Translations under genes and position numbers: made by a program
NCBI GenBank assembly: GCA_026196775.1
Contig: JAPHUD010000014.1
Coordinates: 1-52,095, forward strand
Length of the DNA: 52,095 nt
Reading direction: 5' to 3'
Source of the DNA: Flavobacteriales bacterium
Lineage (GTDB): Bacteria; Bacteroidota; Bacteroidia; Flavobacteriales_E; Vicingaceae
Shown here: piece after piece, positions 9,256 to 17,756 of the stretch
Numbering within the stretch: position 1 is the first letter of the stretch
Layout of the letters: the number at the start of each line of letters is the position of its first letter
The notes under the pieces: generated by a model
The model's input: the letters and a program-made list of their open reading frames with translations, nothing else
Told to the model about the DNA's origin: nothing
The model's database searches: none

Positions 9256-9289
9256 AAAAAAACCTAACAGGTGTCTGTTAGGTTTTTTT
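9256..9289 (+). terminator. Intrinsic terminator after the small exported protein
   Basis: A CCTAACAG/CTGTTAGG stem with a GTGT loop lies between seven A and seven T residues, 21 bases after the stop codon. Confidence 0.9.
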
Positions 9290-9313
9290 GTGTTTGAGGA
9301 AAAACTATCTAAC

Positions 9314-9808
9314 ATGAAAAACTTTGACTGGACTATCTTTACAAGAAAAATAGCGATTAAAGCACCACTAGCTGATATTTATGCCGCTTGGACAACAGCA
9401 TCAGCAATTGAAAAATGGTTTTTAAGTAAGGCTGTTTTTATGGATACTAACGTAAAACCCGTAAATAAAGAAACACCTATAGAAAAAGGATTTAGTTATG
9501 AATGGAATTGGTATTTATATGACGAAACAGAGCGTGGTAAAATTACGGAGGCAAACGGAAAGGATTTTATTCAGTTTACTTTTGCAGGAGAATGCTTAGT
9601 GGATATTCAGCTTTCTACATTAGACGATTATGTAATCGTAGAACTAACACAAAAAAATATCCCGACAGATGATAATTCAAAGCAAAATATCCGACTTGGT
9701 TGTCACACCGGTTGGTCGTTCTATCTGGTTAATTTAAAATCTGTTTATGAAGGTGGTCTGGATTTGAGAAATAAAGAAGCTAAGTTAAAAGTAATGATGA
9801 ATAATTGA
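9314..9808 (+). CDS. SRPBCC/AHSA1-like (START-like) domain protein
   Basis: A 164-residue cytosolic protein with the helix-grip pattern of the AHSA1/START family: an N-terminal strand (FTRKIAIKAPLADIYAAWT), the WTTASAIEKWFL helix typical of AHSA1 proteins, a central beta sheet (GFSYEWNWYLYDE, GKDFIQFTFAG) and a long C-terminal helix beginning TGWSFYLVNLKSVYEGG. The family binds hydrophobic ligands or acts as Hsp90 co-factor; nothing here fixes the ligand. I start at the ATG at 9314, because the upstream GTG at 9290 lies directly on the tail of the previous terminator. The 3' end stops three bases from the convergent CoA-transferase gene. Confidence 0.85.
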   Translation: MKNFDWTIFTRKIAIKAPLADIYAAWTTASAIEKWFLSKAVFMDTNVKPVNKETPIEKGFSYEWNWYLYDETERGKITEANGKDFIQFTFAGECLVDIQLSTLDDYVIVELTQKNIPTDDNSKQNIRLGCHTGWSFYLVNLKSVYEGGLDLRNKEAKLKVMMNN

Positions 9809-9811
9809 TTT

Positions 9812-10882
9812 TTATCCTTCCGTAATCTTAAAAACAGATGTTTTAATTCTTTTGGTGTTAATGCTTCCTACTTTTTCTTCTAAAACTAAGGCCTTGGCTT
9901 TATCCTCTTCAAAAACAGTTTTAATATCTTTAATTACACCAAAGGGAATATTGGCTTTATGGAATTTTTCCTGAAAAGAGGACAAAGAAATTTGGTTAAA
10001 ATAGTTTTTTAATAATTCGTCTAACAGATTTCTATTTTCAACTCTTTTAACGTTGTTAGAGAATCTTTCATCATCCATTAACGCTGTTGCACCAATAATA
10101 GTTAACATATGATTAAACTGCTTGTCAGTGCCAATTGCTAATACAATCCATTTACCATCTTTGGTTTGATAAGTTTCACCGTAAGGAGCAATATTTGGAT
10201 GTAAAGAACCTATTAATTTGGCATTCTCACCATTCATTAACCAGTTAGTTGCTTGGTTTTTTAATGAAGCTAGTGCTGCATCATACAAAGCAACTTGTAC
10301 ATAAGCTCCTTTTCCGCTTTGTGCTTTGTTGAGTAAGGCTACTAAAATTCCTTCTTTTAACTGATGAGCAGCCAACACATCTATCATAGCTACTGGCATT
10401 TTTAAAGGTCCTGAACTTGTTGTGCCATTCATTGCCATAAAACCTGTTTCGGCTTGTAGCACTACATCATACGCTACTCTATTATCATCGTCTCCAAAAC
10501 CATTTATTTCTCCATAAATAATGGTGGGATTGATTTGTTTAATGGAAGTATAATCTAGAGAAAATTTTTCTGCATCACCGGGTTTAAAATTAGCAATTAC
10601 AATGGCTGCATCTTTCAGTAAGTCTGAAGCTTGTTTTTTATCACTAGCTTGTTTTAAATCTAAAAAAAGATGTTCTTTATTCCAATTTACTGATGAAAAA
10701 TAAGCAGAGATATTCTCTTGGTTGCTTTTTTCTGAAGCTATTCTCCATTGTCGGGTTACATCTCCGTTGGTAGTTTTGTTTTCTATCTTAATCACTTTTG
10801 CTCCCATTTCGGCAAAAAACATCCCTACATCTGGTCCAGCCAAAACACTTGCTAACTCAACAACCATTAAATCTTTAAGCAT
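9812..10882 (-). CDS. Family III CoA-transferase (CaiB/BaiF type)
   Basis: This 356-residue protein shows the interlocked-ring CoA-transferase family signature from its start (LMVVELASVLAGPDVGMFFA, GAKVIKIE) and the catalytic aspartate Asp139 in VAYDVVLQAETGFMAMNG. It moves CoA between acyl-CoA and a free acid, but the substrate cannot be read from sequence; family members act on carnitine, formyl/oxalyl, succinyl and bile-acid groups. It is somewhat shorter than the common 390-410 residues. Four bases separate its ATG from the stop of the methyltransferase gene, so it is the last gene of a three-gene minus-strand operon headed by the repeat protein. Confidence 0.9.
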   Translation of the reverse strand: MLKDLMVVELASVLAGPDVGMFFAEMGAKVIKIENKTTNGDVTRQWRIASEKSNQENISAYFSSVNWNKEHLFLDLKQASDKKQASDLLKDAAIVIANFKPGDAEKFSLDYTSIKQINPTIIYGEINGFGDDDNRVAYDVVLQAETGFMAMNGTTSSGPLKMPVAMIDVLAAHQLKEGILVALLNKAQSGKGAYVQVALYDAALASLKNQATNWLMNGENAKLIGSLHPNIAPYGETYQTKDGKWIVLAIGTDKQFNHMLTIIGATALMDDERFSNNVKRVENRNLLDELLKNYFNQISLSSFQEKFHKANIPFGVIKDIKTVFEEDKAKALVLEEKVGSINTKRIKTSVFKITEG

Positions 10883-10886
10883 CTGC

Positions 10887-11474
10887 TTATTTTTTTATCA
10901 TTTTTATAAAAAGCTCTCTTCCTGCTCTAGGTGGTATAGAGTTCGTTGCTGTTTCCATAATAGCCACATTAAAATACGGAGAAAAATAGCTGAAATATTC
11001 CTCTTTATTGCCTCCAAATGGCGGATGGTCTGTATTTAACACATCATCAAACAATAAGCCTACTAATTTTCCTTTAGGCTTTAGTATTGCAGCAGCATGT
11101 TGAGCATATTTTGCTCTCAAGCTTGGATGTAATGCACAAAAAAAAGTTTGTTCCACCATTAAATCGTAAGCACCTTTGTGTTTAAAAAAATCTTCACAAA
11201 TTAAATTGTGTTCAGGAAAAGTAGGAACACGTTGCTTAAATTGTTGTAGCGCATGTTTAGAAAAATCTAACACTACTACATTTTTAAATCCTAATTGATT
11301 CAGGTATTCAGCCTCATAAGCATTTCCACATCCTGGAATAAAGATTTTCATTTCCTTATCCGTAAGCTGATCAAAATAAGCTTTAAGTGGTGTGGAAATA
11401 TGACCTATATCCCAACCGGTTTCGCATTTTTCATATTTTGTATTCCAAAAATGTTCTGATAACGCTTGTTCCAT
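10887..11474 (-). CDS. Thiopurine-methyltransferase-like SAM-dependent methyltransferase
   Basis: The 195-residue protein is a class I methyltransferase of the TPMT family. Visible signatures are FWNTKYEKCETGWDIGH near the N-terminus, the SAM-binding motif I equivalent IFIPGCGNAYEA, VVVLDFSKHAL for motif II and DHPPFGG in the substrate-side loop. Bacterial relatives detoxify thiols, halides, selenium or tellurium compounds; which one applies here is open. The gene begins two bases after the stop of the repeat protein and is followed four bases later by the CoA-transferase, so all three are probably translated from one mRNA. Confidence 0.88.
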   Translation of the reverse strand: MEQALSEHFWNTKYEKCETGWDIGHISTPLKAYFDQLTDKEMKIFIPGCGNAYEAEYLNQLGFKNVVVLDFSKHALQQFKQRVPTFPEHNLICEDFFKHKGAYDLMVEQTFFCALHPSLRAKYAQHAAAILKPKGKLVGLLFDDVLNTDHPPFGGNKEEYFSYFSPYFNVAIMETATNSIPPRAGRELFIKMIKK

Positions 11475-11476
11475 TA

Positions 11477-14400
11477 TTAAGGTTTTTTAATGCCCGATTT
11501 TTTTATACCAGGCTTTTTTGTTGATTCTTTTATCTTTACTGATGAAGATGGACATGGTCCTTGTGTGTCTCCATGTGCCTGATGAGCAGACCATGCTGAG
11601 GTAGGTATTTCTATGGTTTGAGGGTTTCCTGTATTTCCCGGTGGATAGTGACAGATAGTAATTTTCTTATTTCCTCCAGAATTTCCAGAACCACCATTGT
11701 TTCCACCTGAATTATTTGAGCTACCACCATTTCCTGTTGTAGGTGCACAAGCTCCTTGTGAATCTCCATGAGCTTGGTGAGCAGGCCATGCCGATGCGGG
11801 AATCTCTATAGTTTGAGGGTTTCCTGTATTTCCTGGTGGGTAATGACAGATAGTGATTTTATTATTTCCTCCTCTTGGATTACCTAAATTTCCTCCTGAA
11901 CCACCTGGCGTTCCTCCTGGATTACCCCCCGTAGTAGGTGAACAAGCTCCTTGTGTATCTCCATGTGCCTGATGTGCAGGCCATGCAGACGCAGGTATTT
12001 GTATAGTTTGTGGATTACTTGTGTTTCCCGGTGGATAATGACATATAGTTATTTTCTCATTTCCTCCAGAATTTCCTCCTCTTGGATCTCCTAAGTTTCC
12101 ACTAGAACCTCCAGGATTACCTCCTGTTGTAGGTGCACAAGCTCCTTGTGTGTCTCCATGTGCCTGATGTGCAGGCCATGCAGATGCAGGTATTTCTATG
12201 GTCTGTGGATTACTTGTATTTCCCGGTGGATAGTGACATATAGTAATTTTTTCCTCACTTCCACTTGAACCACCTGTTCCTCCTGTATTTCCACCATTGT
12301 TTTGTGTAGTACACGGACCTGCAATATCTCCATGTGCTAAATGTATTCTCACTTCTGAAGCAGTAACTTGGATGGTTTGATAAGCTCCCGTAGTTGGATC
12401 TTTATGACAGATAGCTATTAAATCTGGTGTGCCTGAATTATTTTCATCTTTAGGACATAATCCTTTAGTGTCACCATGAGCTTGATGTATCGTCCATTGA
12501 GATTCTTTAATTATCATTTGCTCTTTTTTACCTGTAGCAGTATTATAATGACAAATTTGTATATCATTATCAATTACTATTGGACAGGCTCCTTGTGTAT
12601 CTCCATGAGCTTGATGTGTTGTCCATTCAGTTGCAGGAATTTGTATGGTTTGTGGTGTTCCTCCTCCCACAGGCTTATGGCAAATGGTTATCATTGGTAT
12701 TTCAACTCTAGGGCATTCTCCTTTAGTATCACCATGGTTAAAATGTTCCACCCATCTAAATTCAGGTATTGTAATGGTTGATTTCTTACCTGTTACGTCT
12801 TTATGGCATATGGTTAGTGTTGGCTCTACTGCAGGGCAAGCTCCTAAAACGTCTCCATGTGCTTGGTGTATCGCCCATTCAGATTCAGGGATTTCCATTG
12901 TTTGACGCTTATCACCGGTTGTTGGAACATGACAAATGGTTATTTTTTTAACTTTTGGACAAACACCCATAAAATCGCCATGAGCTTGGTGGGTTGCCCA
13001 CTCTGTAGTAGGAATTTGTATTGTAGTGGTATTTCCTGTTAATATATCTTTATGGCAAATGCTAATTAAAGTAGGGTTTTCATTTGGTAAATTATCTTTA
13101 GGACATAACCCTTTCGTATCTCCATGTGCTTGATGTGAAGGCCATTCAGATTCTTTAATTATCATCTCCTGTTTTTTACCTGTAGCTGCATTATAATGAC
13201 AAATTTGTATGTCATTATCAACTACTACCGGACAAGCTCCTTGGCTATCTCCATGTGCTTGGTGCATTGCCCATTCGGTTGCCGGAATTTGTATGGTTTG
13301 TGGTACTCTAGAACCAGTAGGGTAGTGACAGATGGTCATCATCGGTATTTCAATTCTAGGACATTCTCCTTTACTATCTCCATGGTTAAAATGTTCTACC
13401 CATCTAAATTCAGGAATAGACATGGTAACTTTATTTCCTGATGCTTCTTTATGACAAATAGTTATCGTAGGCTCTACTGCAGGACAAGCACCTAAAACAT
13501 CACCGTGTGCTTGATGTATTGCCCATTCAGATTCTGGAATGGTTAGTGTCTGACGTTTATCACCTGTTGCCGGAACATGGCAAATGGTTATTTGTTTAAC
13601 AGTATAACAAGGTCCTTTTCTTGCTCCCTGGCTTTGGTAACTTGGCCATTGAGCTTCTTCAATTTCAAACGATTGATTGTTTAAACAAATAGTAATCATT
13701 GATTTTGCAATAGGAACACAAGCTCCCATTTCATCGCCATGAGACTTATGTATTAACCATTGTGATTCTGGTATTTGTATTGTTTCTACATCTCCTTCTC
13801 GACTAGAAACCTGATGACAAATAGTTATCATTTTCTCATTTTCAGTGCAAGCTCCTTTAGTGTCACCATGAGCTTCATGCATTGCCCAATCTGATGATTT
13901 AATGTTTATGGTTTCTCTACTTCCTGTTGGTGTTTTATGACAAATGGTAATAGTACTTTCTTCATTACAAGTTAATGAGAACTCTTTTGTAGTTGTTTCT
14001 GCTAGTTTTTTAGCTACAATTTTAAAATTATTCGTGCCATTAGCTAATTGAACAGTAGCTTTTAACTCATTATTTGTAAAACTATAATTTTGAGTAGCAA
14101 CCAAGTTGTTGTTATGATAAAAAGTAACATCTTGAGCTTTTATATCAGGAGTAATTTTAGCAACAATCGTTACCTTACAATTTGGCGAAATAAATGTGGT
14201 AGCTATTGGTTGAGATAAAATAATTACAGGTTTTATAGGTTGGGTATAAGGTGTTGTTGTTGGGGTAGTAGTATGAGTTGGTGTCGGAGTAGTTGTAGGC
14301 GTATAAGTACTTTCTCCTTGGTGATGTTTTAAAATACTAAAATGTAATCCTAAAGAAGTATAGTGGTAAATATCTTGAATAAAAAATGGGGCATCATTTT

Positions 14401-15139
14401 TTGTTGCCTGACCATCAAAATAATCGGTTTGCGGCAAAGAAATTTTATGCTCTAAAGCAAAATCAACTCCGGGAGCAATTCTAAATCCTAACCCTACTCC
14501 AACAGCAGGTGTAAATACAACTCGTGAATAATTTCTATTATCTAAATTTGTTTCGTAACTATCATCTAATAAATCGCTTAATTGCTTTCTAACATCCGAC
14601 TTACTTCCTTCATAATTAATAGAAGAATAATCGTATTGATTTCCGAACTCATCTAATTGATTGGTTTTAACAACATAATCCGTTCCTCCTGCTCCGGCAA
14701 ATAAATAAAAAAGAATACCTGTATTTTCATACAGTTTATTCCATCGTAACATAGCTTCTAATGAAAGTTCCTCAAACTCGGTATTATTGTTTTGAAAAAA
14801 CAACTGATTGGAGTAATCAACTCCTGAATTTCCAAAACCATTTAATGCATAATTAGAAATAAAACTTTCGTGAGGTTGATAACCCAACCCAAATGTTTCC
14901 GATTTTAAATACCTACCTCTCAATGAAAATCCAAAAAATCTATACTTTTTATTGTAAAGTCGGTACTCCAATGTAGCTCCATAACCAAAGCCAAATAATT
15001 TGTTACTAACATCTCCTTTTTGGTAGGCTCCACCAATGTTTCCTCCTAAAGTCCATCTACCAATATCATAAGTTGTATGTTGAGCATTTGCTGAAAGAAT
15101 AATTACAATAAATGCAATAAAAAAGTAAAGTTTTTTCAT
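11477..15139 (-). CDS. Outer-membrane-type protein with 17 Cys-His...HGD...Cys repeats
   Basis: The 1220-residue protein starts with a signal peptide (MKKLYFFIAFIVIILSANA). Residues about 20-273 look like an outer-membrane beta barrel: alternating aromatic strands and an N-terminal TYDIGRWTLGGNIGGAYQKG. A Thr/Pro linker (about 274-300) and an Ig-like domain with one Cys pair (about 300-388) follow. Residues about 395-1196 are 17 copies of a 35-50 residue unit with the pattern [IM]TICH ... W-x2-H-x2-H-G-D-x2-G-x-C. Unit 3 has lost every His and the Asp but keeps both Cys. Units 4-8 and 9-13 are a duplicated five-unit block; units 14-17 are separated by Gly/Ser/Asn linkers. The tail is Lys-rich without a T9SS domain. 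I do not know the function; the residue set suggests disulphides plus metal or haem binding. By analogy to OmpA the repeats may be periplasmic. It heads an operon with the two genes downstream. Confidence 0.9.
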   Translation of the reverse strand: MKKLYFFIAFIVIILSANAQHTTYDIGRWTLGGNIGGAYQKGDVSNKLFGFGYGATLEYRLYNKKYRFFGFSLRGRYLKSETFGLGYQPHESFISNYALNGFGNSGVDYSNQLFFQNNNTEFEELSLEAMLRWNKLYENTGILFYLFAGAGGTDYVVKTNQLDEFGNQYDYSSINYEGSKSDVRKQLSDLLDDSYETNLDNRNYSRVVFTPAVGVGLGFRIAPGVDFALEHKISLPQTDYFDGQATKNDAPFFIQDIYHYTSLGLHFSILKHHQGESTYTPTTTPTPTHTTTPTTTPYTQPIKPVIILSQPIATTFISPNCKVTIVAKITPDIKAQDVTFYHNNNLVATQNYSFTNNELKATVQLANGTNNFKIVAKKLAETTTKEFSLTCNEESTITICHKTPTGSRETINIKSSDWAMHEAHGDTKGACTENEKMITICHQVSSREGDVETIQIPESQWLIHKSHGDEMGACVPIAKSMITICLNNQSFEIEEAQWPSYQSQGARKGPCYTVKQITICHVPATGDKRQTLTIPESEWAIHQAHGDVLGACPAVEPTITICHKEASGNKVTMSIPEFRWVEHFNHGDSKGECPRIEIPMMTICHYPTGSRVPQTIQIPATEWAMHQAHGDSQGACPVVVDNDIQICHYNAATGKKQEMIIKESEWPSHQAHGDTKGLCPKDNLPNENPTLISICHKDILTGNTTTIQIPTTEWATHQAHGDFMGVCPKVKKITICHVPTTGDKRQTMEIPESEWAIHQAHGDVLGACPAVEPTLTICHKDVTGKKSTITIPEFRWVEHFNHGDTKGECPRVEIPMITICHKPVGGGTPQTIQIPATEWTTHQAHGDTQGACPIVIDNDIQICHYNTATGKKEQMIIKESQWTIHQAHGDTKGLCPKDENNSGTPDLIAICHKDPTTGAYQTIQVTASEVRIHLAHGDIAGPCTTQNNGGNTGGTGGSSGSEEKITICHYPPGNTSNPQTIEIPASAWPAHQAHGDTQGACAPTTGGNPGGSSGNLGDPRGGNSGGNEKITICHYPPGNTSNPQTIQIPASAWPAHQAHGDTQGACSPTTGGNPGGTPGGSGGNLGNPRGGNNKITICHYPPGNTGNPQTIEIPASAWPAHQAHGDSQGACAPTTGNGGSSNNSGGNNGGSGNSGGNKKITICHYPPGNTGNPQTIEIPTSAWSAHQAHGDTQGPCPSSSVKIKESTKKPGIKKSGIKKP
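11552..12300 (-). repeat. 195-bp tandem repeat, four copies
   Basis: The ITICH codons of units 14-17 end at 12247, 12052, 11857 and 11662, exactly 195 bases (65 codons) apart. Units are close to identical over the Cys/His core, while the Gly-rich linkers differ more. This looks like a younger amplification than the 648-bp block. Confidence 0.9.
12299..13594 (-). repeat. 648-bp direct duplication of a five-unit block
   Basis: Units 4-8 (about 13594-12947) and 9-13 (about 12946-12299) correspond one to one: GDKRQT units, EFRWVEHFNHGD units, PQTIQIPATEW units, DIQICHYN units, and the units after the DN/DENN linkers. Matching ITICH codons lie 648 bases (216 codons) apart. The copies have diverged, so the event is not recent. 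Confidence 0.85.
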
Positions 15140-15191
15140 GAGTATGATGCTTTTAATTTTTATAATTCACCGCTAAAAACAATTTCTATTC

Positions 15192-15199
15192 CAAAAATA
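15192..15199 (-). promoter_or_regulatory. Promoter -7 element for the repeat-protein operon
   Basis: On the minus strand TATTTTTG matches TAnnTTTG, about 53 bases before the ATG at 15139. No good -33 TTG is seen. The 275-base gap to ffh also holds the ffh promoter in the other direction and nothing else that I recognise. Confidence 0.45.
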
Positions 15200-15374
15200 G
15201 ACTTTTGTTAACTTTTCTAAAAATGAATGTAAAAATACATAGAAGTTATTTAAAGTCTAAATATAAGAATGAAAATGAATTATTTTCTTCATAATACTAT
15301 GCATTATTAGCAAACATAGTACACCTATTGTATATTTTGATAAAGCTTATATCTCATAAAGCAATAAAAAATAT

Positions 15375-15382
15375 TAAATTTG
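15375..15382 (+). promoter_or_regulatory. Promoter -7 element for ffh
   Basis: TAAATTTG matches TAnnTTTG, 32 bases before the ffh ATG. Confidence 0.5.
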
Positions 15383-15414
15383 TCGCTTACCATAAAAACA
15401 CAAATTAGAAAATT

Positions 15415-16749
15415 ATGTTTGATAGTCTATCGGATAAGTTAGAAAGAGCCTTTAAGGTATTAAAAGGTCAAGGACAAGTTACAGAGATTAATATAGCTGA
15501 AACTGTTAAAGAAATAAGACGTGCTTTGTTAGATGCCGATGTTAGTTATAAAGTAGCTAAACAATTTACTGATGAAGTTAAAGAAAGAGCTTTAGGAGAA
15601 AATGTAATCAATTCATTGTCTCCCAACCAATTAATGGTTAAAATTACCCACGATGCTTTAGTAGAACTGATGGGTGGTGGCGAAGAAGAAATTAACCTGA
15701 AAGGTAATCCAACAGTTATTTTAATTGCCGGTTTGCAAGGTTCTGGTAAAACCACTTTCTCAGGAAAATTAGCCAACTATTTAAAAACTAAGAAAGGAAA
15801 AACCCCAATGTTAGTTGCTGGCGATGTTTACCGTCCTGCTGCGATTGATCAATTACATGTTCTTGGTGAACAAATTGGTGTGGAAGTTTGGTCTGATAAA
15901 GAAAATAAAAGTCCTGTTGATATTGCCAAAAAAGCTATTGCAGAAGCCAAGCAAAAAGGATTTAACACAGTAATTATAGATACTGCCGGACGTTTAGCTG
16001 TTGATCAACAAATGATGAATGAAATTGAAGCAGTTAAAAATGCTGTTTCTCCTAATGAAATTTTGTTTGTTGTAGATTCTATGACAGGACAGGATGCTGT
16101 AAACACAGCAAAAGCATTTAATGACAAGTTAGATTTTGATGGTGTAGTATTAACCAAACTAGATGGAGATACAAGAGGTGGTGCTGCTTTGTCTATCCGC
16201 TCTGTAGTGGATAAACCTATTAAATTTGTTGGTACAGGAGAAAAAATGGATGCATTGGATGTTTTCTACCCATCAAGAATGGCAGACCGTATTTTGGGCA
16301 TGGGTGATGTAGTTAGTTTAGTAGAAAGAGCCCAAGAACAGTATGATGAGAAAAAAGCCAGAGAACTTCAAAAGAAAATTGCTAAAAATCAGTTTGATTT
16401 CAATGATTTTATGGACCAAATTGGTCAGATAAAAAAAATGGGGAACATGAAAGACTTATTAGGTATGGTTCCTGGTTTAGGAAAAATGACTAAAGGTGTT
16501 GATATTGATGATGATGCATTTAAAGGTGTTGAAGCCATTATTCAATCTATGACTCCATTAGAAAGAGCTCAACCTAAATTACTTAATGGCAATAGAAGAA
16601 AGCGTATTGCTGAAGGTAGTGGAACTTCTATACAAGAAGTGAATAAACTTATTAAACAATTTGAACAAACAGGTAAAATGATGAAAATGATGGGCGATAA
16701 AAATAAAATGGCTCAGATGATGAAGAGTTTACCCAACATGAAACGATAA
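15415..16749 (+). CDS. ffh: Signal recognition particle protein Ffh (SRP54)
   Basis: This 444-residue protein is the SRP GTPase that binds signal sequences of nascent membrane proteins and docks with FtsY. The N domain (residues 1-95) precedes the G domain with P-loop GLQGSGKTT at 106-114, DVYRPAAIDQL, DTAGR and TKLDGDTRGG. The C-terminal M domain contains the GMGD hinge, the RNA-binding segment NGNRRKRIAEGSGTS and a methionine-rich end (KMMKMMGDKNKMAQMM). Length and order are normal. It is followed 56 bases later by folD in the same direction and may be transcribed with it. The 4.5S RNA gene is not visible here. Confidence 0.97.
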   Translation: MFDSLSDKLERAFKVLKGQGQVTEINIAETVKEIRRALLDADVSYKVAKQFTDEVKERALGENVINSLSPNQLMVKITHDALVELMGGGEEEINLKGNPTVILIAGLQGSGKTTFSGKLANYLKTKKGKTPMLVAGDVYRPAAIDQLHVLGEQIGVEVWSDKENKSPVDIAKKAIAEAKQKGFNTVIIDTAGRLAVDQQMMNEIEAVKNAVSPNEILFVVDSMTGQDAVNTAKAFNDKLDFDGVVLTKLDGDTRGGAALSIRSVVDKPIKFVGTGEKMDALDVFYPSRMADRILGMGDVVSLVERAQEQYDEKKARELQKKIAKNQFDFNDFMDQIGQIKKMGNMKDLLGMVPGLGKMTKGVDIDDDAFKGVEAIIQSMTPLERAQPKLLNGNRRKRIAEGSGTSIQEVNKLIKQFEQTGKMMKMMGDKNKMAQMMKSLPNMKR

Positions 16750-16805
16750 AGAACCATATAAGTTAGCAGACAAAATGATAACTAATTTTTTTAAAAAAAG
16801 TAAAC

Positions 16806-17684
16806 ATGCCAACCATTATTAGCGGAAAAGAAGTAGCAGATAAAATTAAGTTAGAAATTGCTGAAGAAGTTTCTAAATTGAAAGACGAAACAGGAAGAAC
16901 TCCACACTTAGCTGCTATTTTAGTAGGGAATGATGGTGCTAGTAAAACCTATGTAAATGCAAAAGTTAAAGCTTGTGAAGTAGTTGGTTTTAGAAGCACT
17001 TTAGTAGCATTAGAAAAAGATGTTTCAGAAGTCCATTTACTTAATGAAATAGATAAGCTAAACAATGATGATGACTTAGATGGCTATATTGTTCAATTGC
17101 CATTACCCAAGCATATAAATGAACAAAAAATTACTGAAGCCATTAATCCAAGTAAGGATGTAGATGGATTTCATCCAACGAGTTTAGGTAAAATGATATT
17201 GGGGTTACCCACTTTTTTACCTGCCACACCTCTTGGCGTTACAGAAATGCTAAAACATCACAATATTCCAACAGAAGGAAAACATTGTGTAGTAATAGGC
17301 AGAAGTCATATTGTAGGTTCGCCAATGAGTATTTTAATGTCGCAAAATACATACCCCGGAAATTGTACTGTTACTATTACACACAGTAGAACACAAAATT
17401 TAAAAGAAATAACACTTCAAGCAGATATATTAATTGTAGCCTTAGGTAAACCTGAATTTGTTACTGCTGAAATGGTAAAAGAAGGTGCTACAGTTATTGA
17501 TGTTGGAATTCACAGAATTGAAGACAGTTCAAAAAAATCAGGTTTTAGATTAGTTGGTGATGTAAAATTCGATGAGGTTGCACCAAAATGTAGCTATATT
17601 TCTCCTGTACCAGGGGGTGTAGGTCCAATGACCATTGTTTCCTTATTGAAAAACACTTTATTAGCTGCAAAAAATAAAAATTAA
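16806..17684 (+). CDS. folD: Methylenetetrahydrofolate dehydrogenase/cyclohydrolase
   Basis: The 292-residue bifunctional enzyme interconverts methylene-, methenyl- and formyl-tetrahydrofolate in one-carbon metabolism. Diagnostic segments are [18 protein letters not shown] with the catalytic Yxxx[22 protein letters not shown], the NADP-binding [13 protein letters not shown] and the C-terminal [15 protein letters not shown]. All are intact and length is standard. The ATG at 16806 starts the usual [15 protein letters not shown]. It lies 56 bases downstream of ffh. Confidence 0.96.
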   Translation: MPTIISGKEVADKIKLEIAEEVSKLKDETGRTPHLAAILVGNDGASKTYVNAKVKACEVVGFRSTLVALEKDVSEVHLLNEIDKLNNDDDLDGYIVQLPLPKHINEQKITEAINPSKDVDGFHPTSLGKMILGLPTFLPATPLGVTEMLKHHNIPTEGKHCVVIGRSHIVGSPMSILMSQNTYPGNCTVTITHSRTQNLKEITLQADILIVALGKPEFVTAEMVKEGATVIDVGIHRIEDSSKKSGFRLVGDVKFDEVAPKCSYISPVPGGVGPMTIVSLLKNTLLAAKNKN

Positions 17685-17756
17685 TTTTTTTTTATATTTT
17701 TATTTTTCAATCAATATATATTAATAATATTGTTGCAATATTTAATGTTTTAGATT

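Larger units (their letters stand above)
11552..13954 (-). repeat. Seventeen-unit Cys/His repeat array (DNA extent)
   Basis: ITICH-type unit starts fall near bases 13951, 13826, 13690, 13591, 13463, 13338, 13209, 13064, 12943, 12814, 12686, 12560, 12417, 12247, 12052, 11857 and 11662. Spacing is 110-145 bases in the first 13 units and 195 bases in the last four. All units stay in one frame. Confidence 0.9.

Noticed and set aside
9290-9313. GTG start for the AHSA1-like protein at 9290
   Set aside because: It directly abuts the terminator T run; the ATG at 9314 starts just before the conserved first strand.
12476-13441. Plus-strand open frames opposite the Cys/His repeats
   Set aside because: They repeat because the minus-strand gene repeats; their translations have no domain sense and no start signals.
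11552-13954. CRISPR-like array because of regular spacing
   Set aside because: The units are coding, 110-195 bases long, in one frame and without short conserved repeats and unique spacers.
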